Assembly (NCBI GenBank): GCA_905221605.1
Contig: CAJNDS010002612.1
Coordinates: 1,059,436-1,123,435, forward strand
Length of the DNA: 64,000 nucleotides
DNA from: Symbiodinium natans
Taxonomy: Eukaryota; Sar; Dinophyceae; Suessiales; Symbiodiniaceae
Direction of reading: 5' to 3'
Under the pieces are notes generated by a model. That model saw only the letters and a list, made by a program, of their open reading frames with translations. It was not told the origin of the DNA and ran no database searches. The position numbers were made by a program, and so were the translations under genes. Below, in pieces: positions 53,732 through 63,081 of the stretch (position 1 is its first letter; every line of letters starts with the position of its first letter).

Positions 53732-54848
53732 TACTCCGACGCAAGCATCATCGGTCAAAGCCTTGCCCATGCCCCTCAGAAACGCAGCAACCTGTTTTTT
53801 CCATCTCTCCGCACCACCTCCCGCAGCAACTGTAGTACCCCACGACGGGGTAGGGATCAGGCTTATGGAGTTTAGGTTGTAAGGTTTAGGGTTCAGAGTT
53901 AGTTTAGGGTTTAGGGTTTAATGTTGATACAGTTGAGGCTGCAGGGTTTGCGTTTAGGATCTATAGGGTTCGGCAGAAGGCTTGGGGGTGCGAGGCCTGT
54001 GGACAAACAGGAACAGGGATTTGGGCTTAGGACTTAGGCTTTTGGTTTGCGGAAACTGCAACTCTATTACCTAGAGGAAGGGTTTATTTTCAGTTTCCAC
54101 CTGTGAACACTGTGAGCTAGAGGACTCTTTTGTTTGAAGCATCGTGTAAGGAACCCACCCCCAAAGAAAGGGCACTACTGGCTACTGGCATTACAACAAA
54201 CAACCCTAAACCCAACAGCTCGAACCCCTCAACTCCTACCCGGCAACTGCGACTAGGCCGGTCCTGTCCTTCGTGCGCGCCTGGGCAAGCAAACATGGGG
54301 AGTTCCCCCAACACTGCTCCTAACCCCAGAGACAAGAGTGTTTCTTATTGGGGTTTTCGGAGTTTTAGGGTTTAGGGATATGTGCAATACGCGGGGTTTC
54401 CAACAAATAGGGCACCCCCTTTTTCCGGGGTTCCTGCTCTAAGAACCTTGGATAGTTGGTGGTTATTCGGTGGCCTTGTTTTGGCAATCCCACATTAGCG
54501 AAAAAAGTCCGCCCTTTGGTCTTCTTGTTATCATGGACATAAGCATTGTCCATGCTCGTGTTACCATCCCCTCATTGCGAAAATCTGCATCCTGAGTGTA
54601 TTTTTCCGTATATGGGTGAGTTGCATAATATGGGTTCTTGCCTCAGAGATGCTTAGAGCTTAGGATCTTACAACTGCAGGGTTGTAAAGGGCTAAATTTC
54701 AGAAGCCCACAGAAACTCAACCGCAGTAATATAATTATGATTTATAAAGATTACTAATATTACTAATCATATTAAATGCTAAGATACTAATATCACTAGA
54801 AATATTACACAAATAAAATTCATAAGCAGTAAATAAGAAAACTGCAAG
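53732..54848 (+). other. no clear gene
   Basis: TTTAGGG-like units lie at 53880-53925. 54130-54375 is open but weak. 54725-54840 is a strongly AT-rich patch ending at the next exon's acceptor ACTGCAAG. Confidence 0.4.
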
Positions 54849-54920
54849 GTGGCTCGACTTCACGACCTTGTGCCGTGGCAGCAGGCGACTCCACTGATTC
54901 GGTGTGGCCGGCGGCACTGG
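54849..54920 (+). CDS. exon island, unknown
   Basis: 72 nt, 24 codons, phase 0 at both ends. It lies between CTGCAAG and GTATATAG and reads ARLHDLVPWQQATPLIRCGR. The upstream intron end is AT-rich rather than telomeric. Confidence 0.4.
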
Positions 54921-55180
54921 GTATATAGTTTGCTTCATAGTTGGCACTTGGGGTGTTTAGGAAAGTTTTCTACTTGTGTAGGGTCCCAAGCCTCAGACTC
55001 CCGACACCCCGAACCCTGTCAAGCCCTGGGGATTAATCCTAAACCGTTTCAAGAACACCCTGCTGGCGCTGTCCTTTGGGGCCTGATTGCTCTTTCTCCT
55101 TCAAACGCTCTCCCTCATCCCTAAACCTAACAACCCTAAACCCTAAACCCTAAACCCCCTAAACCCTAAACGTACCGAAG

Positions 55181-55235
55181 GGACGGTCGCGCTCCGCTCC
55201 TTTGGGCCCTCCCGATGGCACTTGCAGGCCCCTTG
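55181..55235 (+). CDS. exon island, beta-trefoil (fascin)-like strand
   Basis: Bounded by TACCGAAG and CTTG|GTTTAGG. One frame reads TVALRSFGPSRWHLQAPW. GTVALRS..G.(W/Y)L.A is typical of fascin/ricin-type beta-trefoil strands. A CCCTAAA array (55133-55170) lies upstream. The evidence is a single strand motif only. Confidence 0.3.
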
Positions 55236-55838
55236 GTTTAGGCTTTGGGGTTCAGGGTTTAGGTTCAGGTTTGGGTGCAGGGTTTAGGGGTTTAGGGTTG
55301 GTTTTGGGTTTTGGTTTGGGTTCAGGGTTTAAGGTTTAGGGTTCAGGGGTTTGGGGTTAGGGTTAGGGTTCAGGGTCAGGGTTTATGGGTTTAGGGGTTT
55401 GGGGGGTTTGGGGTTTAGGGTTTGGGGTTTTGGGGTTTTTGGGTTTGGGGTTTGGGGTTTGTGGGTTTTAGGGTTTGGGTTAGGGTTTTGGGTTTTGGGG
55501 TTCAGGTTTTTGGGTTTAGGGTTTAGGGTTTGGTGTTTGGGGTTTAGAGTCGAAATTGTTTTTTCGCTCTCTTATGCTCCAAAAATTCTGCCTACCACCC
55601 CCCCCCCAGAGCTGTAATTTGAACACCGGAAAGATATACCTGAAACCATAGACCTCAACCCGAAGTGAACCCCCCCAAAACCTAAACCCCAAACTGCACC
55701 CTTTTTGCGCCCTTACACCTCAATGTAACCTGAACTGAAACCTCAAACCTCAACCCGAACCCCTAAACCCCTAAACCCCAAACCCTTCAATGTCAGCCCC
55801 TAACCTCTAAACCCTACACCCTCTAGGGTTGATCCAAG

Positions 55839-56108
55839 CCCGCCATGTGCTTCCGAGAGGACCCATGGCCGGCCCAGCACCAGGCTGGACTTCGGAAGCT
55901 GCTTGAGGGTTTAGGGCAGTTTAGGGTTTGTGGTTTAGGGTTCAGGGTTTAGGGTTTAGGGCAGCTTTGGGTTTACAAACTCACAGATCTGGCGGGGGCC
56001 ATCACCAGGCTACTATCGGGGAAGATCCCGGGTACACTTCGGGTGAGTGCGTCGCGCAAGAACGCAGCAAAGTCTGCGTGGAAGTTAGTGCCTTGTCACC
56101 TCAAAACG
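55839..56108 (+). CDS. two exons joined by a telomeric-repeat intron
   Basis: Exon 55839-55908 follows GATCCAAG, reads AMCFREDPWPAQHQAGLRKL and ends in phase 1 (GAG G). Exon 55987 on follows CTCACAG and opens with AT, completing a GAT codon. It reads LAGAITRLLSGKIPGTLR and continues SRKNAAKSAWKLVPCHLKT to a donor at 56109 (an alternative canonical GTGAGT lies at 56043). Phase agrees exactly. No family is recognised. Confidence 0.5.
55909..55986 (+). repeat. 78-nt intron composed of telomeric heptamers
   Basis: GTTTAGGGCAGTTTAGGG at the donor is followed by TTTGTGG, TTTAGGG, TTCAGGG and two more TTTAGGG units. It then ends GGGTTTACAAACTCACAG. GT and AG are present and the flanking exons are in phase. 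Confidence 0.55.
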
Positions 56109-56184
56109 GTAGGGTTATCTGAATCCTGCAAGAAAAGGCAATTCTGAACCACCATGCGAGTTGCTTCATCAACCCAACATGAAG

Positions 56185-56372
56185 CCACAAGCCCTAAACC
56201 CTAAACCATGAAACCCTGAAACCCTAAACCCTCAACCCCAAACCCTAAACCCCTAAACCCCTAAACCCCTAAACCTCTAAACCCCTAAATCCCTAAACCC
56301 CTAAACCCCTAAACCCCTAAACCCCCAAACCCCTAAACCCCTAGACCCCTAAACCCGAAACCATGAAACCCT
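56185..56372 (-). repeat. CCCCTAAA-rich telomere-variant array
   Basis: CCCTAAA units grade into about 14 CCCCTAAA octamers with CCCCCAAA, CCTCTAAA and CCCCTAGA variants. An acceptor-like GTTTCAG follows at 56393, after which two frames are open (for example LGAPAAVSPPVSPQMRFGAC). Confidence 0.85.
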
Positions 56373-56472
56373 AAAACAACCCTACAGTTTCAGTGGCCCT
56401 TGGGGCCCCTGCAGCCGTTTCACCGCCTGTCAGCCCACAGATGCGATTTGGTGCTTGCTCTAAAGAAAGAAA

Positions 56473-56584
56473 CTTACTTAGCCAATAGTGGGCTTTAAGT
56501 GTTTGGGGTTTCTTTATCTAGTAGGGAAAAACAAAGTTTATCACAGTTTAACTGTGTTGTCCCCCTGGTTCTTGGAGAAGTAAG
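56473..56584 (+). repeat. dispersed 112-bp repeat, uninterrupted copy
   Basis: CTTACTTAGCCAATAGT to TTCTTGGAGAAGTAAG, with imperfect inverted ends (CTTACTT..CCAA). It is the reference copy for the interrupted one at 33773-33988. Confidence 0.6.
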
Positions 56585-57049
56585 AAACCCCTCGGGCCCC
56601 CAGGAAGAGGAGAGTTTCGCTTTAGGGTTCAAGGTTTATGCGGGTTTATAGTAGGTGTTGAAACGGGCTCATCAAGGCTTATACAGGTTTACCAGGGTTT
56701 CTACGGGGTTTATCAGGGTAAGGGTTTACAAGGGTTTATACTGTTCTAAACAGGGCTTAGAAGAGATTTTAGGGTTTACATCTGAGAGCTGCACCATGAA
56801 GCCAACTCACAGCTGACCTGGGTGGCGAGAGACACCTCTTCGGTGTCAGCATGCAAGACCCTGAACCCCTAAGCCCTAAAGCCCTAAAGCCCTAAAGCCC
56901 TAAAGCCCTAAAGCCTTAAACCCTAAACCCTAAACCCTAAACCCTAAACCTGCAAGCCTGCGCGCTTGCTGCACCCCAAACCCTAGTTAATGTGAAGCCA
57001 GCGGCATGCAAAAAACAAACGCGTGGTGAGGCAAATTGTGGCAGGGACA

Positions 57050-57131
57050 TACCAGGATGGGCTATTATACCCTAGAGGGCCTTTATAGGGTTCATCATGG
57101 GGATTTTAAGGCCTAATAGCCCATCCTGGTA
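57050..57131 (+). repeat. hairpin element family E (MITE-like)
   Basis: 82 bp with perfect 18-bp terminal inverted repeats (TACCAGGATGGGCTATTA). The interior is partly palindromic (AGGGCCTTTA and TTTTAAGGCCT). Only one copy is in this window. Confidence 0.8.
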
Positions 57132-57190
57132 AATTAAGCTGCCAGATAAGCTGTGCTGTTCACGTTTCGGTCGGCAGTGTGTGGGTGCAG

Positions 57191-60100
57191 TTGACTACGG
57201 CTTTGAGATCGCAGGCACATGTTGCTCCAAGATGGAGCTTCTGCTAGGTGAACAAGATACTCATCTTACCAGCTCTTTTCCAGCTGAGCGGCTGGGTAAA
57301 TTTTTTTGAATAGAATCCCCCAGGCACTATACATAGTCCGAAACGCTATAATCCTACATGCCAGAATGCTGAACCCTCCTTCTCCCTCCCTCCCCCCACT
57401 AAATGGCCCCTAGCCCCTTCGAAGCAGAAGAGGTCGGGTTGCTGTAGCAGGGTTTAGGACTCTAGGACATAGGATTTAGGGTTTAGGGTTCATGACCAAC
57501 TTGCCCCGGGACACGACACACTCACCTTCCCACCCAAAGTTTTTGTAAGGTCCAGGATCCAGCTTCCAACCTAAGCTTGCTACCAGTGCGACTGGCGGCT
57601 CCTTACAGGGTTGAGGGTTTAGGGCTCATGAAGCAAAGAAATCCTGTTTTTATAGGCCACCCGTATCCTCCAGCCTACAGCTGCACATGAACCACGAAGC
57701 CTTCAACCCTAAACCCGAGGCCCAAGCATCATCCTTTTCATCGTGGCCAAACCGCCCTAAGCCCTATACCTCCACCCTATAGCATGTACCCAGAAAACCG
57801 CAAGCCTTTAAACCCATTTTCCTAAACCCGGAACTGCCCTAAACTACCCCCCCGCTAAGGAGAGAAAGGAGGCTTGAGCAAGCTCTTCCCGAAGTACATC
57901 CTGGAGACCGACGGCGGGGTCGGAACCTCATCTTGGGGAGGGGTCTGCCTTCTGATCTTACGACACACGCCCAGGTCTTTCTCATGGCCGCCAAGAAACA
58001 GAAGAACAACAAGACGTCCAAGTATGCCACAGCCCAAGATGGCTTAGGGTTTAGGGTTTTTAGGGCTACTTTCTTCGGCTTGGTGATGTGTGCCTTTGGA
58101 GGGTACATCCGCATGATAAGAAAGCAGCTTTCCGGATGTAGGCTTTTGGGTTTTGGGCGGCAGCTCGCATCCCCCAGCTGTACCTAACTTGGTGTAGGGT
58201 TTTGCGGTGCAAGTGCGGCCCAAAGCCACACAACTTCAGAAGTTCGTCTAGTTCACAACTGTCTGACACCAACTGGGACAGGTTCCAAAAGTTGCTGTGC
58301 ACACCATGCAAAGCTTAGTGTTAACAGGGTTAGCTTAGGGTGGCATGGGACCACCTTCGTCTTCATCCAACAAGGTCGTGACTATGTCGAAGACAGATGA
58401 TACCGGCAAGGACGAGGAAGCCTATCTTGGCAACTTTCATCCGCACTGAGACTCATTCATTTAGTTCTTTAGTTTAGGGGTCCACTATAAATTACGGCAC
58501 CCTTCTGGGTGATTTGAGATTGAGGGTTCGCCGCACATTGGCAAACTACACACTTGAGCTATAAACACCAGTAGTGTGAAAACGCCCCAAACCCCAAACC
58601 CGTCATACAATGCCTATTTGCTTAAGAACCCCCAGAAACAAAAAAACTATATTCCCTATATTAACCTTATGAGGAAGAATGTTTCTTTTTTGGGAGATTC
58701 GTAAGCAATTCGTAGTAAAACTTCAAGCCCCGAGTGTCCTCCTCGATTTTTGAAGGTTTGGGGGCTGACGTCCAAAACACCAAAACCCGAGCGTTGCTCC
58801 CAAGGTCCTAAAGCCCAAGCCTCTTGAAGACGAAGCCGAAAAAAGCGAAAACACAAACCCTAAACCCCATGGCACCCTGAATTCTAAACCCTAAGCCCCT
58901 TAAACCCTAGATCCTAAATTCCCTTAAGTCCTGAGTTCTAACTACCTAAACCCTTAAACCCTAGCTTCTAAACCCTAACCCTCCTTTTCAGCCCATGCGC
59001 ACCAGCCGACACACCTTAAACCCTCAGCCCTAAGCCCTGAACCCTGAACCCTAAACCCCAAACCCTAAACCCTAAACCCCAAACCCTAAACCCTAAACCC
59101 TAAACCCCCGTATCCCATGAGCACCAACCGAGGCAAGCTGCGGTCAAACTTCCTAGGCCTCGAGTTCGTCGCCTACGGCGAGGGCATGAATCCCAAGAAG
59201 TGGCACGGCCAAAAGGGTTTAGGGTTTAGGGTTTAGGGTTTGGGGGTTTAGGGTTTGGGGTTTGGGGTTTGGGGTTTAGGGTTTATCGGGCTGAAATTTC
59301 AGGGATCCGGCCTCAGGATTTTGGTATAGGGTTTGAGGTGCAGGGCGTGTGTAGCATTTCAGGGTCAGAGCTGTTTAACACTCCAGGTTTCTTTGGGCTT
59401 TGCAAAAACCTCCAAGCCTTGAATCTCCGAAGCCCAAAAACCTGCAATCCCCAATCCCTGAAATCCATTTCCATGGCGCCTCAGGATTGACAGCTCCATG
59501 TCGCAGGCCGGATCTCTCAGCCCCTAAAACCTAAACCACAAACCCTAACCTTCGATACCATGTCGAGCTTAAGTGGGTTGGAAGGTAGAAGTTTCGAGTT
59601 TAGGGAAAGAAGTTTAGGGTTTAGGGGTTTAGGGGTTTAGGTGTTAGGGGATCGGGGTTTAGGGAGTTGCAACCTGCTCTTGCAGGTCAAGAAGTTCGAT
59701 GTGCCTTGTTCTTGTCTTTGCCTCTCATTCGTACGACAACTTTGCAGAGGAATCCGAGAGCTGTCAGACCACTCAGCCGTCGCAGATTTAGGGTCTAGGT
59801 CTACTGCGTCGTTGTCATTTGATCATAAACCCAAGAAGGAACAAACATGATTAGCTTAAATAGTGCCCCAACAATGGTGCAGTCTGGGGTTTAGGCTTTA
59901 GGGGAAAGAAACAGCCGGAGCAGACTCGTTCTTGCAGGAGCCTTGTCTTGAGACAACAAACCGTATTTGGGGTTTACGATGTTAGGGGTACCTGCTTGGG
60001 GTCTTTTCTATAATTAAGGGGATCCTACTATGTGGGGGTCTATATGTGGGGTCCCTTTGTATCCTAAGCCCTAAACCCTAAACCCTAACCCCTTACTATC

Positions 60101-61461
60101 CGAAGCATTTGGGCCCAGCTGCTTGGACAGGTGCATGCGCTGCAGCTGGCAAGGCTCGAGGGAGTCAACGCTTGGGTTTAGGGTTTAGGGTTTAGGGTTT
60201 AGGGTTTAGGGTTTAGGGTTTAGGGTTTAGGGTCGGGGGATTTAGGGGTGTAGAGTTGAGGGTTTAGGGTTTGTCAAGGGGCTGGCTGTGGCTCTCGTAA
60301 AGGATGATTTGGCAGCCCTTTTTACTATAACTGTCACATGGTGGTTAGGGTTACAGTGCTATGTGTTGTTTGCGAGCCTTGAGCAGGGGGGGCAGACTCT
60401 GGGTATTGTAGTGCTCGAAAGCTGGCGGCTGAGTTTGTCGTGAGCATTCCTCCTCACATGTTTGTGCACTGAGGCTCCAGAATCTAAGGCCAACGTCCCC
60501 TAAACCCTAAACCCTAAACCCTTTTCCCTCAGGACCAGGTAGGCGGTTGGCACATACCGTATTTCGCTCAACCAGTTCTTTCAAAAACACCAGGAATGTA
60601 TAGTTTTAATTTCAGGAGGCCTAAATGCGAAAACTCCCCCACTCCCCTGCGCCGCGATTTGAAGACCGAGGGTTGAGGATTGAGGTGGGTTTGGGTGTAG
60701 GGGGTATCATGGGACTTGCTGACCAGCTGTGATTGGAGTTACAAAGCCACATGTAGCTACAAGCCTACATGTAGTTACGGTAACCTATCTAAGGCCAGAA
60801 GGGGAATGAAGTAGAAAAACCCCCCTCTCTGCTTGAGGCCAATTCTAATGTCGATTAGATGTTGGTTATGATGGTTCTGGTTTCTGTTTTGTTAAGCGGT
60901 GGCTACCCGGCCAGGCAAGAATTGCTTGCTGTCCAGTAGCAGCCTCAGCACCGCGATGGTGGGGCAGGGAGTCGATTTGGCTTCTTTTACGTGCAAGCAC
61001 CGGTTTAAAGTTCACTGCATGTCTCTGGCTGCTGAAGCCTGGAAAGCCTGCAACCCCTAAACTCTTCATCCTAAACCCCCAGCACCAGCGAAACCCTACC
61101 CTAAACCCTAAACCCTAAACCCTAAACCCTAAACCCTAAACCCTAAACCCTAAGCCCAAGACCCTGAACTCCTACACCCAAATGCCCAAACCCTATCTAA
61201 ACCCTCCACTCTGTAACCCCCAGCCCTAGTAAAACCCTATCAGATCCTACTACCCAAGCCTCAAACCCCAGAGCCCAAACCCCAGCTCAATCCCAAAACT
61301 GTGGGTTTAGGGTTTAGGGTTTCGAGTTTAGGGTCTAGGGTTTAAGGTTTAGGGTTTAGGGTTTAGGGCCTTCAACAACCGAGGTACAGCTCCTCCCTGT
61401 GGGGGACGAAGCCTCGAGGGCCACGGAAGATGGGCGCTGCCTCTCGACCCCTCCTGGCTCG
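57191..61461 (+). CDS. Tubby-domain (TULP-like) protein, multi-exon, partial
   Basis: Tubby-domain proteins bind phosphoinositides at membranes. Exons, with phases agreeing where stated, are: 57191-57247 (DYGFEIAGTCCSKMELLL, out 1); 57869-57918 (GLSKLFPKYILETDGG, in 1, out 0); 57975-58048 (VFLMAAKKQKNNKTSKYATA, in 0, out 2); 59122-59216 (TNRGKLRSNFLGLEFVAYGE then GMNPKKWHG, in 2, out 1); 61384-61461 (SSSLWGTKPRGPRKMGA). LE.DGG-FLMAAKK..KTS.Y, GKLRSNFLG and GPRKM are family hallmarks in the right order. The 57919-57974 intron is an ordinary 56-nt GT-AG intron. 58049-59121 starts GTTTAGGG and ends in CCCTAAA units plus CCATGAG. The introns after 59216 and 61461 also start GTTTAGGG. An island at 60131-60175 may be an exon. 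The phase into 61384 does not match 59216, so at least one exon is missing. The C-terminal third (GRV..SVKNFQL, final Phe/Ala-rich helix) is not found. Confidence 0.8.
58616..58709 (+). repeat. hairpin element family D, copy 2, within a Tubby intron
   Basis: ATTTGCTTAAGAACCCCC at the left. The degraded right arm is GGGAGATTCGTAAGCAAT. It shares the TATTCCCTATATTAACCTTA-type interior with copy 1 (46472-46620). It lies inside the intron 58049-59121. Confidence 0.7.
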
Positions 61462-62319
61462 GTTTAGGGTTTAGGATTTAGGGTTTAGGGTTTAGGGTTT
61501 AGGGTTTAGGGGTTAGGGGGGTTAGGGCGGGGGGTCTTAGGGTTTGAGGTTTAGGGTTCACGGTTTAGGGTTTGGGGCTTGGGGTTTACGGTTTAGGGTT
61601 TAGGGTTTTTGGTTTCGGTCTGGGGTTCGGTTAGCCGGTGCTCAGGGTTCTTAACGCTTCACTTTCCAGTGGGGCACGAGGTTTTGGGCTGTACTGTTTA
61701 GGCATTATAGTCTTAGAGCACTGGCTTTAGGATGTGCAGTTTAGGGCTTCGGGCGTTTGATCTAGGAGGATCATGGGTGGATAACTTGAGGGTTTTTAGT
61801 GGTCGCCTTGCTCTTGTACGGCCGCGTTGAGGGGTGCGGAGTGAGATTTTTGTCGTGGCTCATGGCATCCTGCTTCGTGGCTTAGCGTTTAGGGCTTAGG
61901 GCAAACCCACCCCCCCCCCCCCAGCCCAAAAGAAGGCCCGCAGCCAACATGCTATGGCAGCATTGGGTTACAAGTATCATCAGCAGCGGAGGCTACAAAA
62001 GGATGAAGCCTACCAATTGTTTTAACCCTCACCAGCCTCTTTCATCCTGAAGAGAGTGCTACAGTGATCCCTTGATCCGAACCAGGTGATTCCCAAAGTC
62101 CAGCCCAGCGGTGAGCGGATGATTTGCAGGACTTGCTGCGCGCTTGCTGCACACTGACCATGAGAGCTTGGGGGATGGTTTGCTTGCAAGAATTGCCATG
62201 ACAGAGACCCAACATGTCTGCCTTGCCACTGTAACTGTACCCACACTGAAGCCGCGGCTCAAGCCAGCACGACGCAGTACTTGCCTGCCAGGTGCGATTC
62301 TTGTGACGTGGCCTTCACG

Positions 62320-63081
62320 ATGGCGGAAGCCGTTCCAGTGCAGGTTCATGAGGAGATTCCAGCAGCATCAGCCACGATGGAAGAGGTCAGCGACGTGTTC
62401 CTAGACTTCGGAGTCGACTCCATGCCGGCCAGCTCGGTGTTGCTTCGATTGGCCTCCCCGGTCTTCAACCGCATGATTCAGAGTGGCATGAAGGAGGCCC
62501 AGCAAAGCATCATCAAGGTGGAGGTCGTGAGCAAGCAGGACTTCGAGATCTTCTATAATCTGCTGGGGCCTGCGGCGTGGAGCGCGGACAAAGTGACCGA
62601 GAAAAATGTTGATGCACTTCTTGCAGCCAGCGACTATTACCAGGTGGGCTTCCTCAAGACGGCCTGTGAGGACAAGCTGCTTGCTCTCCCTGCCTCGGGT
62701 CACCGTCTTCTTCAGGCCCACAAGCACGGGCTCAAGCGACAGCATCAACGATGCATCGACTCCTTGGGCAAGGGAAGCACCAAGGGTGATCTCACTACCC
62801 TCCGCCAAGCGCCGGACATTCTGCTGGAGGTAGCCCTGAGGAAGCAGGAGCTCCTCGGGTTGGCTTTGAAGCTGCAGGAAAGCCTCAGGACAATGAGGCC
62901 TGACATCCAGGAGTCCAGCGACATCATGGCTAAAAATATACCCGCATTTGCTGTCGAGAACATTGAGGGCGGAATCAAAGGCGCTTGGGCTGGTCGCATA
63001 AGTGGCCTGTTGCAGGGGAGGAGCCATGTTCACCAGACCCTCACAGCCGTGTTGAGGGAGGTGCCCCAAGTAGCTCCTTGA
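62320..63081 (+). CDS. BTB/POZ-domain protein, intronless
   Basis: ATG 62320 to TGA 63079-63081 encodes 253 residues. Residues about 20-125 fit a BTB/POZ fold: SDVFLDFGVDSMPASSVLLR, then LASPVFNRMIQSGMKEAQQ, IIKVEVVSKQDFEIFYNLL and ALLAASDYYQVGFLKTACED. BTB domains mediate dimerisation and often recruit cullin-3 ubiquitin ligases. The remainder is helical and lacks Kelch, MATH or zinc-finger repeats. The first ATG was chosen because the preceding TTGCCTGCCAG (62281-62291) is a good splice acceptor, possibly for trans-splicing. It is a single exon amid exon-fragmented genes. The Tubby exon 61384-61461 lies upstream, and a phase-compatible exon-like island (63542) lies downstream, so it may sit inside an intron. 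Confidence 0.85.
   Translation: MAEAVPVQVHEEIPAASATMEEVSDVFLDFGVDSMPASSVLLRLASPVFNRMIQSGMKEAQQSIIKVEVVSKQDFEIFYNLLGPAAWSADKVTEKNVDALLAASDYYQVGFLKTACEDKLLALPASGHRLLQAHKHGLKRQHQRCIDSLGKGSTKGDLTTLRQAPDILLEVALRKQELLGLALKLQESLRTMRPDIQESSDIMAKNIPAFAVENIEGGIKGAWAGRISGLLQGRSHVHQTLTAVLREVPQVAP

Noticed and set aside
6790-61510. Telomeric arrays as a true chromosome end
   Set aside because: Arrays occur in both orientations throughout, are short, and have unique and coding DNA on both sides.
62245-62260. GGCTCAAG upstream of the BTB gene as a spliced-leader relict
   Set aside because: Only eight bases match the end of the dinoflagellate spliced leader. The preceding bases (AAGCCGC) do not fit.
62022-63069. 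Minus-strand frames of 74-222 codons opposite the BTB gene
   Set aside because: They are shadows of the + strand BTB frame, which has clear domain similarity.
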